NCBI RefSeq assembly: GCF_003234085.1
Contig: NZ_QKSD01000004.1
Coordinates: 62,001 to 126,000 of the forward strand
Length of the DNA stretch: 64,000 nt
Reading direction: 5' to 3'
Source of the DNA: Curtobacterium sp. MCPF17_052
GTDB taxonomy: Bacteria > Actinomycetota > Actinomycetes > Actinomycetales > Microbacteriaceae
Position 1 is the stretch's first letter, and every line of letters begins with the position of its first letter. The notes beneath the pieces were generated by a model. The model searched no databases. It saw nothing but the letters and a program-made list of their open reading frames with translations, and was not told the origin of the DNA. Made by a program: the position numbers and the translations under genes. Shown here piece after piece: positions 25,180 to 35,015 of the stretch.

Positions 25180-26151
25180 TCAGTGGACGTCGAGAGCGGC
25201 GGCGGCGAAGTCGCGGACGGCCTGCCGGGCGGCCGGCGGGTCGAGCACCACGGCACGGCCCGGCAGGCCGGCCACCAGACGGACCACCCCGTCGAACCCG
25301 GCCGACGCGGCGAGCCGGATGCGCACCCGTCCGTCGTCGTCCGGCGCGTCCGCGGTGTCCGCGAGGAAGTCGGCGACCAGCGGCAGCGACGACCCGTCGA
25401 GCTCCACCGTCACGATGACGTCCTGGGCGCTCTGCTGGAACAGCGTGTCGGGCAGGACGACGTCCTCGATGGTCCGTTCCGCGGGCCGGTCGTCGACGCG
25501 CACGCCGGACATCCGGTCCAGTCGGAAGGTCCGGATCGCGGCACGGTCGAGGTCCCAGGCGCGCAGGTACCAGTCCGCGTCGATCGACTCCACCCGGAGC
25601 GGGTCGACCCGGCGCGTGCTGCCCTGCGTCCGCGGTCCGGCGTACTCGAAGTGCAGGCCGCGGCGGCCTGACATGGCCTCCCGGATCACCGTGAGGGCGG
25701 CGTCGTGCAGGTCCTGGCCGACGGCGACGTTGCCCGCCACACCGCCGGCACCACGGGACAGCTTCGCCATCAGGGCACGGATCGCGTCCTTGTCAGCCGC
25801 CTCGGGCAACGCCGACAGGTACTGCAGCCCGGCGATGAGCGCCGAGGCCTCGCGGGCCGACAGCCGCGGAGCGTCGTCGATCGCCACCAGGTTCGTCAGG
25901 ACGATCATGTCGTTCTGGTCGAAGTCGTCCCAGGCGATGTCGAACAGGTCACCGTGCTGGTACTGCATGGTCTCGCCGGGGACACCGGAGACCGCGATGA
26001 GCTCGACGGCACGGCGGATCCGGGACTCCGGGACGCCGAAGTGCCGAGCCGCCTCGGACACGGAGACACGCTCGCGGTCGATCAGGTACGGCACGAGGGC
26101 CAGCAGGAAGGCCAGCTTGTCCTGCGCCTGCAGCGGTTGGGCGTCAGCCAT
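25180..26151 (-). CDS. pafC: WYL-domain regulator PafC
   Basis: 323 residues from ATG at 26151 (MADAQPLQ). N-terminal winged helix (VSVSEAARHFGVPESRIRRAVELI), then a WYL domain with intact DWYLRAWD near residue 215 and a WCX tail. With PafB it forms the PafBC transcription factor, which in mycobacteria drives the LexA/RecA-independent DNA-damage response. It overlaps pafB by 8 bp. Confidence 0.9.
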   Translation of the reverse strand: MADAQPLQAQDKLAFLLALVPYLIDRERVSVSEAARHFGVPESRIRRAVELIAVSGVPGETMQYQHGDLFDIAWDDFDQNDMIVLTNLVAIDDAPRLSAREASALIAGLQYLSALPEAADKDAIRALMAKLSRGAGGVAGNVAVGQDLHDAALTVIREAMSGRRGLHFEYAGPRTQGSTRRVDPLRVESIDADWYLRAWDLDRAAIRTFRLDRMSGVRVDDRPAERTIEDVVLPDTLFQQSAQDVIVTVELDGSSLPLVADFLADTADAPDDDGRVRIRLAASAGFDGVVRLVAGLPGRAVVLDPPAARQAVRDFAAAALDVH

Positions 26152-27226
26152 GTGTCGCTCCGTCGTTCCCCGTGGTCGCGCCCGCGACGCCGCTCTCCGG
26201 TGCACCGGTGTGGTCCTCGACGAGCACGCGGAGCCGGTCGACCACGCGCTGCCGCAGGTCCTCGGGTTCGACGACGCGGACCTCGGGCCCGAAGGCCGCC
26301 AGTTCCTCGGCCAGGATCTGCGGGTCGACGTGGTGGATCACGAGTTCACCCTCGGCGGTCGAGGTCGTGTCCCGGCGTCGGGTCAGTCGTCGTTCAGCGT
26401 CGGAGCCCGGGACGACGTGCACGGTCGCCGTGCGCTCGGCCCAGACCCGGTCGAGGCCCGCCAGCGCCCGTTCCCCGGCGTCGGCCGGCGCCGGGTGCTG
26501 CCCGACCTCGTACTGGGTGACCGGCCCGACGATCCGGGCGAGCAGGTAGTTCTTCTCGGAGCGGGTCGCGAACTCGTGCGCGGCGAGCATCCACCGGCCG
26601 CCGTGCTGCACGAGCGCGAGCGGGGCGAGTTCGCGCACCCGCGCATCGTGGTGCCCCGGTGTGATGTAGGAGAACCGGACGGCCGCCGCCCGGTCGAGGG
26701 CCGAACGCAGCGGCTCGAAGGCGGCGTCCCGGGTGCGCAGCCGCGGAGCGTACGCACCGATGGCGGCGGCGCCGTCACCGGCGTCGTGCTCCGACCCGTC
26801 GTCGTCGGACCCGGCGGAACGGACCTTCAGCAGACCGCGGCGGGAGTCGGCGGACAGCGCGCCCTCGCGCCAGGCCATCGCGGCCAGGGAGAGCAGCGCG
26901 GACTCGTCCGGGGTGAACCGGACGTCGAGGGGCAGGTCGTACTCGCCCTTCGGGATGCGGTAGCGCAGCGTCTGGTTGTTGCCGGCGGCGCCCGGGGTCT
27001 CGATCGTCTCGAGCGGGATGCCGAGCTCGCGGACGTCGTCCTTGTCGCGCTCGAACTGTCGCTCGAGCGACGCGTTGTCCCCGCCGGTGCTGTAGCGCTG
27101 CCGGTAGCCCTGCACGTTCGCCAGGATCTCGGACTTCGTCAGCCCGGACTCCGTCGACAGCAGCGCGAGGACCAGGCTGAACAGCCGTTCCTCAGCGGGC
27201 ACACGGGGAGCACGAGTGGTGGGCAC
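26144..27226 (-). CDS. pafB: WYL-domain regulator PafB
   Basis: 360 residues from GTG at 27226. Winged-helix N-terminus (GLTKSEILANVQGYRQRY), WYL-type domain in which the signature reads RWMLAAHE, and an acidic linker between (SDDDGSEHDAGDG). PafB partners PafC. TAGGAT at 27233-27238 (minus) lies 6 nt from the start, suggesting a leaderless mRNA for pafB-pafC. In species with a Pup-proteasome the pair lies downstream of pafA; here that system is absent. Confidence 0.9.
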   Translation of the reverse strand: MPTTRAPRVPAEERLFSLVLALLSTESGLTKSEILANVQGYRQRYSTGGDNASLERQFERDKDDVRELGIPLETIETPGAAGNNQTLRYRIPKGEYDLPLDVRFTPDESALLSLAAMAWREGALSADSRRGLLKVRSAGSDDDGSEHDAGDGAAAIGAYAPRLRTRDAAFEPLRSALDRAAAVRFSYITPGHHDARVRELAPLALVQHGGRWMLAAHEFATRSEKNYLLARIVGPVTQYEVGQHPAPADAGERALAGLDRVWAERTATVHVVPGSDAERRLTRRRDTTSTAEGELVIHHVDPQILAEELAAFGPEVRVVEPEDLRQRVVDRLRVLVEDHTGAPESGVAGATTGNDGATHG

Positions 27227-27256
27227 GTGCCGATCCTACGCAGCCTGTGGTGCGGG

Positions 27257-28180
27257 TCAGCGCGGCATCACGCCGAGCACGTCGATGACGTACGCGTACG
27301 CGGCACCCTGCTCGTGCACGATCGCCAGCACCTGGTCACCCACGTGGCGGCCGAGCAGGGCGTTCCGGATGCCGTCGACGACCTGGCCCTTCGCCAGCGG
27401 CAGCGGCTGGGAGCCCGAGCCGTCGGTCCAGCTGGAGCCCGCGACGGTCGAGTCGGCCGTGCTGCTGCCCCACGTGACGGCGGTGTACTTCACCACGGCG
27501 GTGTCCTTCGCCGTGAGGGTCGCGCCGTCGCCCTTGCGGAGCAGGTGCTGCTCGTCCTGCTTCGGGGCGGACCACGACGGGATCGTGATGCCGGGCGCGC
27601 CGTCGGGTGCGAGCACGACGGCAGGCATGCGGTCACCCGCGAGCTGTGGCGTGCCCGTCGCGCGGGCGTCGAAGGCCCGCTTGACGTCGACGACGAAGAC
27701 GGCGGCGTCCTCGGCCTTCGACCCCGAGCGACCCTGGTCCGCAGCGGTGCCGGAGAGCGCGGACTTCGGCAGTGCCACGGCCAGGCGGTCGCCCACCTGG
27801 GCGCACTCGAGCGCCTCGCCGAGCGCGCCGCCGTTGGTGGAGCCCGCCGTCAACGGTGCGGTGCTGCCGGTGTAGCCGCTGGTCTGGGCCACCGCGCCGG
27901 TGGCACCGTCGACCAGCGTGTACTCGAGCACCACGGGGGTGCCGTCGCCGATCGTGCGGCCCTCGCCCTGGCGGAGCACGGAGACCTGCGTGCCGCGGAC
28001 GGTCAGACCGGCCGGCACGGTGACCTCCGGCTCGGAACCGAAGGCGCCCTTCGCCGACACGGCCTGGGACGCGGCGCCGGACGGGGCGCACGTGCCGGCC
28101 GATCCCGCACCGGGCGTGGCGCACGCGGTCAGCGACGCGAGGAGTCCGATGGTGACGACGAGTGCGGGGATGGCGCGCAC
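27257..28180 (-). CDS. FKBP-type peptidyl-prolyl isomerase lipoprotein
   Basis: 307 residues from GTG at 28180 (AAAGAGGA upstream). Signal peptide ending in LTAC lipobox, then two FKBP-like halves: a divergent first (GTPVVLEYTLVDGATG) and a better conserved second (AVVKYTAVTWGSSTADST ... QVVDGIRNALLGRHVGDQVLAIV). It should assist folding of exported proteins at the cell surface. In the canonical actinobacterial locus this gene sits between pafA and pafB. Confidence 0.87.
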   Translation of the reverse strand: MRAIPALVVTIGLLASLTACATPGAGSAGTCAPSGAASQAVSAKGAFGSEPEVTVPAGLTVRGTQVSVLRQGEGRTIGDGTPVVLEYTLVDGATGAVAQTSGYTGSTAPLTAGSTNGGALGEALECAQVGDRLAVALPKSALSGTAADQGRSGSKAEDAAVFVVDVKRAFDARATGTPQLAGDRMPAVVLAPDGAPGITIPSWSAPKQDEQHLLRKGDGATLTAKDTAVVKYTAVTWGSSTADSTVAGSSWTDGSGSQPLPLAKGQVVDGIRNALLGRHVGDQVLAIVHEQGAAYAYVIDVLGVMPR

Positions 28181-28222
28181 GGATCCTCTTTCCGGTCGAT
28201 GCAGGACGGGCACGGGGGAAGC

Positions 28223-29359
28223 CTACCGGTCGCCGTCGGAGGGACCGGACGCCCCGAGGACCGCTGCCGTGGGCTCGGACGCTGCCGCGACGGCGGCCTC
28301 GGACGCCGCTTCGGCAGCGGCGACCTTCCGCGCCTGGGCTGCAGCCTGACGGGCGACCTTCCGGAGCTTCTTGTCGCTGGCACCGCGCTCGCCGACCGCG
28401 CCGGGGGTCCACGCCTCGACGTCCTCGTCGGAGAACTCCGCCTTGCCGGCTCGACGCTTCAGGTTCGGTAGGACGACACCGTCGGCCAGTCGACGGGCCG
28501 TGATGAGGAAGCCGGTGTGCGCCACCATGCGGTGGTCGGGTCGGACTGCGAGACCCTCGACGTGCCAGGTGCGCACCAGGGTCTCGCTCGACTGCGGGTC
28601 GGTGAAGCGTCCGGTGTCGCGGAGCGCCTCGGCGGTGCGGGAGAGCTGCGTCACCGTGGCGACGTAGCAGACGATGAGACCCCCGGGCGCGAGGGCGTCG
28701 GCTGCCTCGTCGACGCACTCCCAGGGCGCGAGCATGTCGAGCACGACGCGGTCGATGCTCTGCGGCTCGACGGCCTGCGGCAGTTCCTCGACCAGGTCGC
28801 CGACGGTGACCGACCAGTTGTCGGGGACAGCGCCGAGGAACGTGCCCACGTTGCCACGGGCGATCGCCGCGAACTCCTCGCGTCGCTCGAAGGACTGCAG
28901 GCTGCCGCTCGGGCCGATGGCGCGGAGGAGCCAGAGCGACAGTGCGCCCGACCCGACGCCGGCCTCGACCACGCGGGCGCCGGGGAAGACGTCCGCGAAG
29001 GCGACGATCTGTGCCGCGTCCTTCGGGTAGACGATCGCGGCTCCGCGCGGCATCGACATGACGTAGTCGTTGAGGAGCGGCCGGAGGGCCAGGTACTCGT
29101 CGCCCGTGCTGGCCCGGATGACCGACCCGTCCGGCTGGCCGATGACGTCGTCGTGCGCGAGCATGCCGCGGTGCGTGTGGTAGACCACGCCGGGCTCGAG
29201 CGAGAGCGTCGTGAGCTTGCCCTTCGGCCCGGTCAGCTGCACCCGGTCACCGGCGCGGAACGGACCGCGGGGCGGGGTGTGCGGGGCGCCGCCGGCGGTG
29301 TGCGGCAGCTCGGCCTCCGGAACAGCAGCGGCGTCGTGCACGGTGGTGTCGTCGCTCAT
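28223..29359 (-). CDS. trmI: tRNA (adenine-58-N1)-methyltransferase TrmI
   Basis: 378 residues from ATG at 29359. N-terminal barrel (GPFRAGDRVQLTGPKGKLTTLSL), SAM motif VVEAGVGSGALSLWLLRAIG, motif IV VVLDMLAPWE, and a C-terminal Ala-rich/charged tail unlike the compact family end. It methylates A58 in the T-loop of tRNAs. It overlaps the HAD gene by 4 bp. In many actinobacteria the proteasome ATPase/dop/pup genes follow; here the next gene is the FKBP, 42 bp away. Confidence 0.92.
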   Translation of the reverse strand: MSDDTTVHDAAAVPEAELPHTAGGAPHTPPRGPFRAGDRVQLTGPKGKLTTLSLEPGVVYHTHRGMLAHDDVIGQPDGSVIRASTGDEYLALRPLLNDYVMSMPRGAAIVYPKDAAQIVAFADVFPGARVVEAGVGSGALSLWLLRAIGPSGSLQSFERREEFAAIARGNVGTFLGAVPDNWSVTVGDLVEELPQAVEPQSIDRVVLDMLAPWECVDEAADALAPGGLIVCYVATVTQLSRTAEALRDTGRFTDPQSSETLVRTWHVEGLAVRPDHRMVAHTGFLITARRLADGVVLPNLKRRAGKAEFSDEDVEAWTPGAVGERGASDKKLRKVARQAAAQARKVAAAEAASEAAVAAASEPTAAVLGASGPSDGDR

Positions 29360-30129
29360 CGCGCGTCCCCTTCGGTGGCGGGGGCCGACGTCGGGACGGA
29401 GGTCGGGCCTCCTTGGCGTTCGGCTGCCCGCGCGCTGAGCGCCGGGCCGGTGAGTTCGAGCAGGCGGTCGACGTCGACGCCGTCCAACGTGGTGAGGTGG
29501 ACGTCGCTCGCGCCCTCGGCGATCGGGACGATGTGCTCCACCGCGACGGTGACGGCGCCCGAGGCCCGGGCGGAGGCGACGCCCGTGGCGGAGTCCTCGA
29601 TCGCGACGCAGGCGGTGGGTTCGACGCCGAGCTGTGCGGCGGCGGTCAGGTACGCGTCCGGGTGCGGCTTCGGACGGTCGACGTCGTCACCGGCCACGAC
29701 GACCCGGAAACCGCGGGCACCGAACGCCTCGGCCGTCACGAGCGCCATCGTCCGACGGGACATCGTCACGAGGGCCGTCGGGATGCCGCGGTCGTGCAGT
29801 TCCTCGACGAGTTCACGGGCGCCGGGACGCCAGGGCAGGTCGTCACCGTGCAGCCGCTCGACCACGAAGTCGGTCATCCACTGGACGATCTCCTCGACCT
29901 CCAGGTCGACGCCCTTGTCACGGAGGATCTCCCCCGACCGCTCCAGGCCACTGCCGACGAGCGACAGACCGTCCTGGTGGGTCCACTCGGCGCCGTAGCG
30001 GGCGGTGAGCACGACCTGCGACTCCTGCCAGATCGGCTCGGTGTCGATGATCGTGCCGTCCATGTCCCACAGCACGGCTGCGGGCAGCACCGATGCGGGC
30101 TGGGCGGGGGTGGGGGGTTGCGCGGTCAC
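29356..30129 (-). CDS. HAD-superfamily phosphatase (beta-phosphoglucomutase/Gph-like)
   Basis: 257 residues from GTG at 30129; TAGACT at 30138-30143 (minus) is 8 nt away, so leaderless. HAD motif I DMDGTIIDTEP, motif II TMSRR, motif III KPHPD, motif IV IEDSATG. The C1 cap places it with phosphoglycolate phosphatase/beta-phosphoglucomutase-type enzymes. The substrate is unknown. It is coupled to trmI and commonly found beside it. Confidence 0.88.
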   Translation of the reverse strand: MTAQPPTPAQPASVLPAAVLWDMDGTIIDTEPIWQESQVVLTARYGAEWTHQDGLSLVGSGLERSGEILRDKGVDLEVEEIVQWMTDFVVERLHGDDLPWRPGARELVEELHDRGIPTALVTMSRRTMALVTAEAFGARGFRVVVAGDDVDRPKPHPDAYLTAAAQLGVEPTACVAIEDSATGVASARASGAVTVAVEHIVPIAEGASDVHLTTLDGVDVDRLLELTGPALSARAAERQGGPTSVPTSAPATEGDAR

Positions 30130-30263
30130 GGGCGACGAGTCTACCGGCGGCGCGGTCGGTGGACGGCGGCCTGTGGAGAGCGGGACTATCGTGGATGCCT
30201 GATCGTGTCCGGTCGGCACGCGCGTGAGCGCGGCGGACCACTCCACCACCAGGAGGCCCTGCC

Positions 30264-31196
30264 GTGCCACAGCACTCCCCCTTCAGTGACGGACGGCTCC
30301 TCGTCGTCGCGTTCGAGGGCTGGAACGACGCGGGAGAGGCCGCGAGCGGTCTCGCCCGACGCATCGTCGACTCGCTCGAGCTCGACGAACTGCGCGAGAT
30401 CGACGGGGAACGCTACGTCGACTACCAGTTCAACCGGCCCGAGGTCGGTTTCGACGACGACGGCGAACGCGGAGTGCAGTGGCCCCGCATCGTCCTGCAC
30501 GGCCCCAGCGCCGAGGGCCGCCCGGTGATCGGGGCGACCGGTGCCCCGACCGAACGCGACGTGTTCGTCCTCGTCGGCCCCGAACCGTCGCGCACCTGGC
30601 GCGGCTTCTGCGCCGAGGTCATCGACCTGGCCGACGTCTACTCGATCGACGCCGTCGTGTTCGTCGGCGCGATGCTCGCCGACGTGCCGCACACCCGTCC
30701 GATCTCGGTCTTCGTGTCGAGCGAGAACGCCGGCGTCCGGGCCGCGTTCGACGTGGACAAGTCGACGTACGAGGGGCCCACCGGCATCCTCGGGGTCCTC
30801 GCCGACTCGATGGACAAGGCCGGGCTCACGACGCTCTCGCTGTGGGCGTCGGTCCCGCACTACGTGCACAACGCACCCTCCCCCAAGGCCACGCTGTCAC
30901 TCCTCGACAAGATGGAGGAGCTCACCGACGTCACCGTGCCCCGCGGCACGCTGCTCGACGACGCCGCGCAGTGGGAGGAGGGCATCGACGCCCTCGCCTC
31001 GGACGACGAGGACATGGCGTCGTACATCGGGCAGCTCGAGCAGGCGCGTGACACCGTCGACTCCCCGGAGGCCTCGGGGGACGCCATCGCGCAGGAGTTC
31101 GAGCAGTACCTCCGGCGTCGCGAGCACAAGGACGGCAAGGACGGCAACGGGGCGGCGGGTGAGGGGCCGTGGCGTCCGCCGCAGCCGCCGCAGTAG
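30264..31196 (+). CDS. PAC2 family protein (proteasome assembly chaperone-like)
   Basis: 310 residues from GTG at 30264 with AGGAGG 7 nt upstream. LLVVAFEGWNDAGEAASG opens the PAC2 domain, with DVPHTRP and YEGPTGILGVL in the middle, and an acidic-then-basic tail. PAC2 in eukaryotes helps assemble the proteasome; actinobacterial members are widespread with unknown function. Here it persists beside a locus without proteasome genes. TATCGT at 30187-30192 is a candidate -10. Confidence 0.88.
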   Translation: MPQHSPFSDGRLLVVAFEGWNDAGEAASGLARRIVDSLELDELREIDGERYVDYQFNRPEVGFDDDGERGVQWPRIVLHGPSAEGRPVIGATGAPTERDVFVLVGPEPSRTWRGFCAEVIDLADVYSIDAVVFVGAMLADVPHTRPISVFVSSENAGVRAAFDVDKSTYEGPTGILGVLADSMDKAGLTTLSLWASVPHYVHNAPSPKATLSLLDKMEELTDVTVPRGTLLDDAAQWEEGIDALASDDEDMASYIGQLEQARDTVDSPEASGDAIAQEFEQYLRRREHKDGKDGNGAAGEGPWRPPQPPQ

Positions 31197-31210
31197 GCGC
31201 GAGACCCTGA

Positions 31211-31254
31211 CGGACGGGAGGCCCGGGACCAGCTGGTCCCGGGCCTCCCGTCCG
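31211..31254. repeat. 44-bp palindromic element, copy A (perfect)
   Basis: A perfect inverted repeat of 22-bp arms reading CGGACGGGAGGCCC... and centred on AGCT. It sits 15 bp past the PAC2 stop, between convergent genes, and would form a long hairpin acting as a bidirectional terminator. Same-length relatives occur at 35249, 37206 and 62790. Confidence 0.9.
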
Positions 31255-31327
31255 TCCGGTGCGTGCGTCAGGAACGCGACTCCGCTCGCCGAGACGGCGC
31301 GACTCGCCGCCCGCCGGTCGCCGGTCG

Positions 31328-31373
31328 CCCGAGGTGCCGGGACACCGGCACCTCGGGCCCCGGGACACCGGGG
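31328..31373. terminator. Two adjacent hairpins with identical GACA loops
   Basis: First stem: CCCGAGGTGCCGG (31328-31340) pairs perfectly with 31345-31357 around loop GACA. Second stem: CCCCGG (31358-31363) with CCGGGG (31368-31373), again with loop GACA. They lie just beyond the mshC stop (31422) on its transcribed side, so likely end mshC transcription. Confidence 0.6.
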
Positions 31374-31421
31374 TGTCGGCACCTCGGCGAAGCGGGTGGG
31401 CGTGCGCGCAGGCGCGCCGCG

Positions 31422-32663
31422 TCAGCCGATGCGGATGCCGAGGAGCGCGTCGACCAGGTCGACGAGCTCGGGCGTCGCCGCCGTGCCGGCCGCGATCGCG
31501 GTGTCGACGACCGCGACGGCACCCGGCGTGTCGAGGTCGTCCGCGACGCGGGCGCGGAGGCGGCCGATCACCTGGTCGGCGTCGTCCTGCTCGCCGCGAC
31601 CGCCCGCGGCCCAGGCGTCCCAGGACGCCAGCCGGCGCTCGGCGTCCTCGAGGTCGCCGTCGAACCACTCCCAGTCGTCGGAGTAGCGGTGCGACAGCAG
31701 CGCCAAGCGGATCGCCCGCGGATCGGCGCCGGCGTCCAGCAGACCGCGGACCGTGACCAGGTTGCCGAGCGACTTCGAGATCTTCGTGCCCTGGTAGGCG
31801 ACCATGCCGGTGTGCACGAACGCGTTCGCGAGCGGCTGCTGGGCGAGGGCTGCGGCGTGCCCGGCGCTCATCTCGTGGTGCGGGAAGACCAGGTCGCTGC
31901 CGCCGCCCTGCACACTGATCGGCAGGCCGAGCCGGTCGCCCGCGATGACGCTGCACTCGATGTGCCAGCCGGGACGCCCGGGGCCGATCTCGGTGTCCCA
32001 GCTCGGCTCGCCCTGGCGCTCGGCACGCCACAGGAGCGGGTCGAGGGGGTCGCGCTTGCCGGGGCGGTCGGGGTCACCGCCGCGTTCGGCGGAGAGGGCG
32101 AGCATGGTGTCGCGGTCCAGACGGCTCTCGTCACCGAGCGTCCACACGTCGTTCGCCCGGTTCACGTCGAAGTACAGGTCCTCACCGTCGGAATCGGGCG
32201 TGGGCACGGTGTAGGCGGCGCCGGTCTCCTCGAGGTAGGCGACGGCCTCGGCGACGCGGTCGACCTCGTCCGTGACGGCCACGTAGTCGTCCGGCGGCAG
32301 GACGCGGAGGGCCTCCATGTCGCGGCGGAACAGGTCGATCTGCGACGCGGCGAGCTCCCGCCAGTCGACGCCGTCGCGGGTCGCGCGCTCCAGCAGCGGG
32401 TCGTCGACGTCGGTGGTGTTCTGGGCGTACTGCACCTGCAGGCCGGCGTCGCGCCAGACCCGGCCGAGCGTGTCGAACGCCAGGTAGGTGGCGGCGTGGC
32501 CCAGGTGCGTGGCGTCGTAGGGCGTGATGCCACAGACGTACAGCGCCGCCCGGTCGGCACCGCGCGTCGGGTCGACGGGCTTGCCGGTGGCGGTGTCGTG
32601 GACGACCGGGCGGGGACCGGCGCCGGGGACCTCCGGGACGGACGGTGCCGACCAGGCCCTCAT
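31422..32663 (-). CDS. mshC: Cysteine--glucosaminyl-inositol ligase MshC (mycothiol biosynthesis)
   Basis: 413 residues from ATG at 32663. Class I synthetase fold with Cys44 zinc ligand, [12 protein letters not shown] (46-57, HIGH-like) and KISKS (294-298). The start [12 protein letters not shown] and length fit MshC, not the longer cysteinyl-tRNA synthetase, which lacks the [11 protein letters not shown] variant. It joins cysteine to GlcN-inositol in mycothiol synthesis, the low-molecular-weight thiol of actinobacteria. Overlaps uppP by 4 bp. Confidence 0.92.
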   Translation of the reverse strand: MRAWSAPSVPEVPGAGPRPVVHDTATGKPVDPTRGADRAALYVCGITPYDATHLGHAATYLAFDTLGRVWRDAGLQVQYAQNTTDVDDPLLERATRDGVDWRELAASQIDLFRRDMEALRVLPPDDYVAVTDEVDRVAEAVAYLEETGAAYTVPTPDSDGEDLYFDVNRANDVWTLGDESRLDRDTMLALSAERGGDPDRPGKRDPLDPLLWRAERQGEPSWDTEIGPGRPGWHIECSVIAGDRLGLPISVQGGGSDLVFPHHEMSAGHAAALAQQPLANAFVHTGMVAYQGTKISKSLGNLVTVRGLLDAGADPRAIRLALLSHRYSDDWEWFDGDLEDAERRLASWDAWAAGGRGEQDDADQVIGRLRARVADDLDTPGAVAVVDTAIAAGTAATPELVDLVDALLGIRIG

Positions 32664-33487
32664 GCCTGCACCACCCCGAGCGAGAGCAGCACGATGAGGA
32701 CGATGCCGAGCAGGATCCGGTAGACGACGAAGGGCATGAAGCTCCGCTTGCTGATGTAGTTCATGAAGGCGGCGATCACGACGAAGCCGACGACGAACGC
32801 CACCACGGTCGCGATGAGCGTGTCCGCCAGGCCGAACGGTGCGCCGGTGTCACCGAGGCTCGTCGCTGCCTCGTACAGGCCGGACAGGAACACCGCGGGG
32901 ATCGCCAGGAGGAACGCGAACCGCGCCGCGGCCGGCCGCGTGTACCCGAGGGCGAGCCCCATCGACACGGTGGCTCCGGAGCGGGAGACACCCGGCACGA
33001 GCGCCAGGACCTGTGCCAGGCCGATCAGGATGCCGCCGGTGAAGGTCATCTGCTCGATCGGACGGACCTTGCGGCCGACGCGGTCCAGCACGCCCAGGAC
33101 GACCCCGAAGACGATGAGGACGATGGCGACGATCCACAGCGACCGGAACGTGGTCTCGATGGTGTCCTGCAGGAGCAGCCCGATGACGCCGATCGGGATC
33201 GTGCCGATGATGACGAGCCATCCGACGCGGACGTCCGGGTCGTTCCGTGGCACCTTCCCGGCCAGGGCGCCGAACCACTTCCGGACGATCCGGACGATGT
33301 CCTTCCAGAAGTAGATGAGCACGGCGGTCTCGGTGCCGAGCTGCGTCACCGCCGTGAAGGCCGCGCCGGGGTCCTGTGCGTCGGGCAGGAACAACCCGAC
33401 GATGCGCAGGTGGGCGCTGGAGGAGACCGGCAGGAACTCCGTCAGCCCCTGGACGAAGCCGAGGAAGATCGCTTCGAAGATGTGCAC
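32660..33487 (-). CDS. uppP: Undecaprenyl-diphosphatase
   Basis: 275 residues from GTG at 33487. Glu17 motif [11 protein letters not shown] and PGVSRSGAT (166-174) are the two BacA/UppP catalytic regions; eight hydrophobic helices surround them. It removes a phosphate from C55-PP to recycle the lipid carrier of peptidoglycan synthesis and gives bacitracin tolerance when abundant. Coupled to mshC, a common actinobacterial pairing. Confidence 0.95.
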   Translation of the reverse strand: MHIFEAIFLGFVQGLTEFLPVSSSAHLRIVGLFLPDAQDPGAAFTAVTQLGTETAVLIYFWKDIVRIVRKWFGALAGKVPRNDPDVRVGWLVIIGTIPIGVIGLLLQDTIETTFRSLWIVAIVLIVFGVVLGVLDRVGRKVRPIEQMTFTGGILIGLAQVLALVPGVSRSGATVSMGLALGYTRPAAARFAFLLAIPAVFLSGLYEAATSLGDTGAPFGLADTLIATVVAFVVGFVVIAAFMNYISKRSFMPFVVYRILLGIVLIVLLSLGVVQA

Positions 33488-33551
33488 GTGTGCGGCCTTT
33501 CGCCGGTGCTGGACTCGGTTGTGCCGTCACCGACGACGACCATGCACGGTA

Positions 33552-34850
33552 TCAGTAGGTCGCGAACAGGTCCCCGAGGACGCGGCGGCCGAACGCCAAC
33601 GACTCGAGCGGAACGCGCTCGTCGACGCCGTGGAACATCGCGGGGAAGTCGACGCCAGCCGGCAGCTGCAGCGGCACGAAGCCGTACCCGGCGATGCCCA
33701 GTCGCGAGAGCGCCTTGTTGTCGGTACCGCCGGACAGCAGGTACGGCAGCACCGGAGCACCCGGGTCGTGACGCTCGAGGACGTCCCGGACGGCGTCGAC
33801 GAGCGGGCCGCCGAAGTCCTGCTCGAGCCCGACGTCCTGGTGCGTCATCGTGACCTCGACGTCGTCGCCGGCCAGTTCGCGAACCCGGGCCAGGACCGCG
33901 TCCTCGTCACCGGGCAGGCAGCGGATGTCCACGAGCGCGGTGGCCTGGTCGGGGATCACGTTGTGCTTGTACCCGGCGCTCAGGACGGTCGGGTTCGTCG
34001 TCGTGTGCAGGGCGGCGTGGATGAAGCGGGCGGCCGACCCGGTGGCGAGCGCGACCTCGTCCGGTCCGGTGGCGACCGGGTCGACCCCCAGGAACCGGGC
34101 CACCTCGGTGACCATCGCGGTGGTCGTGTCGGACAGCCGGACCGGCCACTCCTCGCTGCCGATCCGGGCGACGGCGGCGGCGATCGTGGTGACCGCGTTG
34201 TCCTTGATGACGTGCGAGCCGTGCGCCGCGGTCCCCCGCGCGGTGAGCTTCACCCACATCAGGGCCTTCTCGCCGGTCTGCAGCAGGTAGGCGCGCCGGT
34301 CACCGACCGTGATCGAGTAGCCACCGACCTCGCTGATCGCCGCGGTGGCGCCGTCGAAGACCTCGGGGTGGGTGTCGACCACGTGGTGGGCGCCGAGGAT
34401 GCCGCCCGCCTCCTCGTCGGCGAAGTACGCGATCACCAGGTCCCGCTCCGGGGCGCCCCGCTGCTCGATGACGTCCGACAGCGCGGTGAGCATCATCGCG
34501 TCCATGTTCTTCATGTCCACGGCGCCGCGGCCCCAGAGGGACCCGTCGCGCACCTCGCCGCCGAACGGGTCGACGGACCAGTTCGCCGGGTCGGCGGGGA
34601 CGACGTCGAGGTGTCCGTGCACGACGAGTGCCGGCTTGCTGCGGTCACGACCGGGCACGCGGGCGACGACGCTGACGCGGTCCGGTTCGGACTCGAACAG
34701 CTGCGGCGTGAGCCCGAGCTCCTGCAGCGCGGACTCGACGTAGTGCGCCGCCTCGGTCTCACCGCGCGACTTCCCCTCACCCCAGTTCGTCGTGTCGATC
34801 CGGATCAGGTCCCGCGCGATCGCCGCGGTGCGTTCCAGCTCGGACGTCAT
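33552..34850 (-). CDS. M20 family metallopeptidase
   Basis: 432 residues from ATG at 34850. Zinc-site motifs VVHGHLDVVPAD, LWGRGAVDMKN, and YFADEEAGG, then the dimerisation domain with GTAAHGSHV and the late SGGTDNKALSRLGI. Acts as an aminoacylase or dipeptidase on an unknown substrate. TAGCGT at 34857-34862 (minus) is 6 nt from the start, so leaderless. Adjacent to tRNA-Leu, transcribed away from it. Confidence 0.9.
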   Translation of the reverse strand: MTSELERTAAIARDLIRIDTTNWGEGKSRGETEAAHYVESALQELGLTPQLFESEPDRVSVVARVPGRDRSKPALVVHGHLDVVPADPANWSVDPFGGEVRDGSLWGRGAVDMKNMDAMMLTALSDVIEQRGAPERDLVIAYFADEEAGGILGAHHVVDTHPEVFDGATAAISEVGGYSITVGDRRAYLLQTGEKALMWVKLTARGTAAHGSHVIKDNAVTTIAAAVARIGSEEWPVRLSDTTTAMVTEVARFLGVDPVATGPDEVALATGSAARFIHAALHTTTNPTVLSAGYKHNVIPDQATALVDIRCLPGDEDAVLARVRELAGDDVEVTMTHQDVGLEQDFGGPLVDAVRDVLERHDPGAPVLPYLLSGGTDNKALSRLGIAGYGFVPLQLPAGVDFPAMFHGVDERVPLESLAFGRRVLGDLFATY

Positions 34851-34909
34851 GGTCCAACGCTACCGGCGAAGCCGCTCCGACTGCGCCGCGCCCGGGATGC
34901 GCGACCGTG

Positions 34910-34939
34910 TTCAACGCGCGTTCACACCCGTGCTAGTGT
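34910..34939 (+). promoter_or_regulatory. Candidate tRNA-Leu promoter
   Basis: TTCAAC (34910-34915) and TAGTGT (34934-34939) with an 18-bp spacer resemble -35 and -10 boxes about 70 nt upstream of the tRNA-Leu gene on the same strand. Confidence 0.45.
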
Positions 34940-35015
34940 CTTCTCTCGGCAGGAACGCCGGGGAAACCCGGTCGAACGGCCCGATGCGGGCATCATGTGC
35001 AACGCATCACACCCA

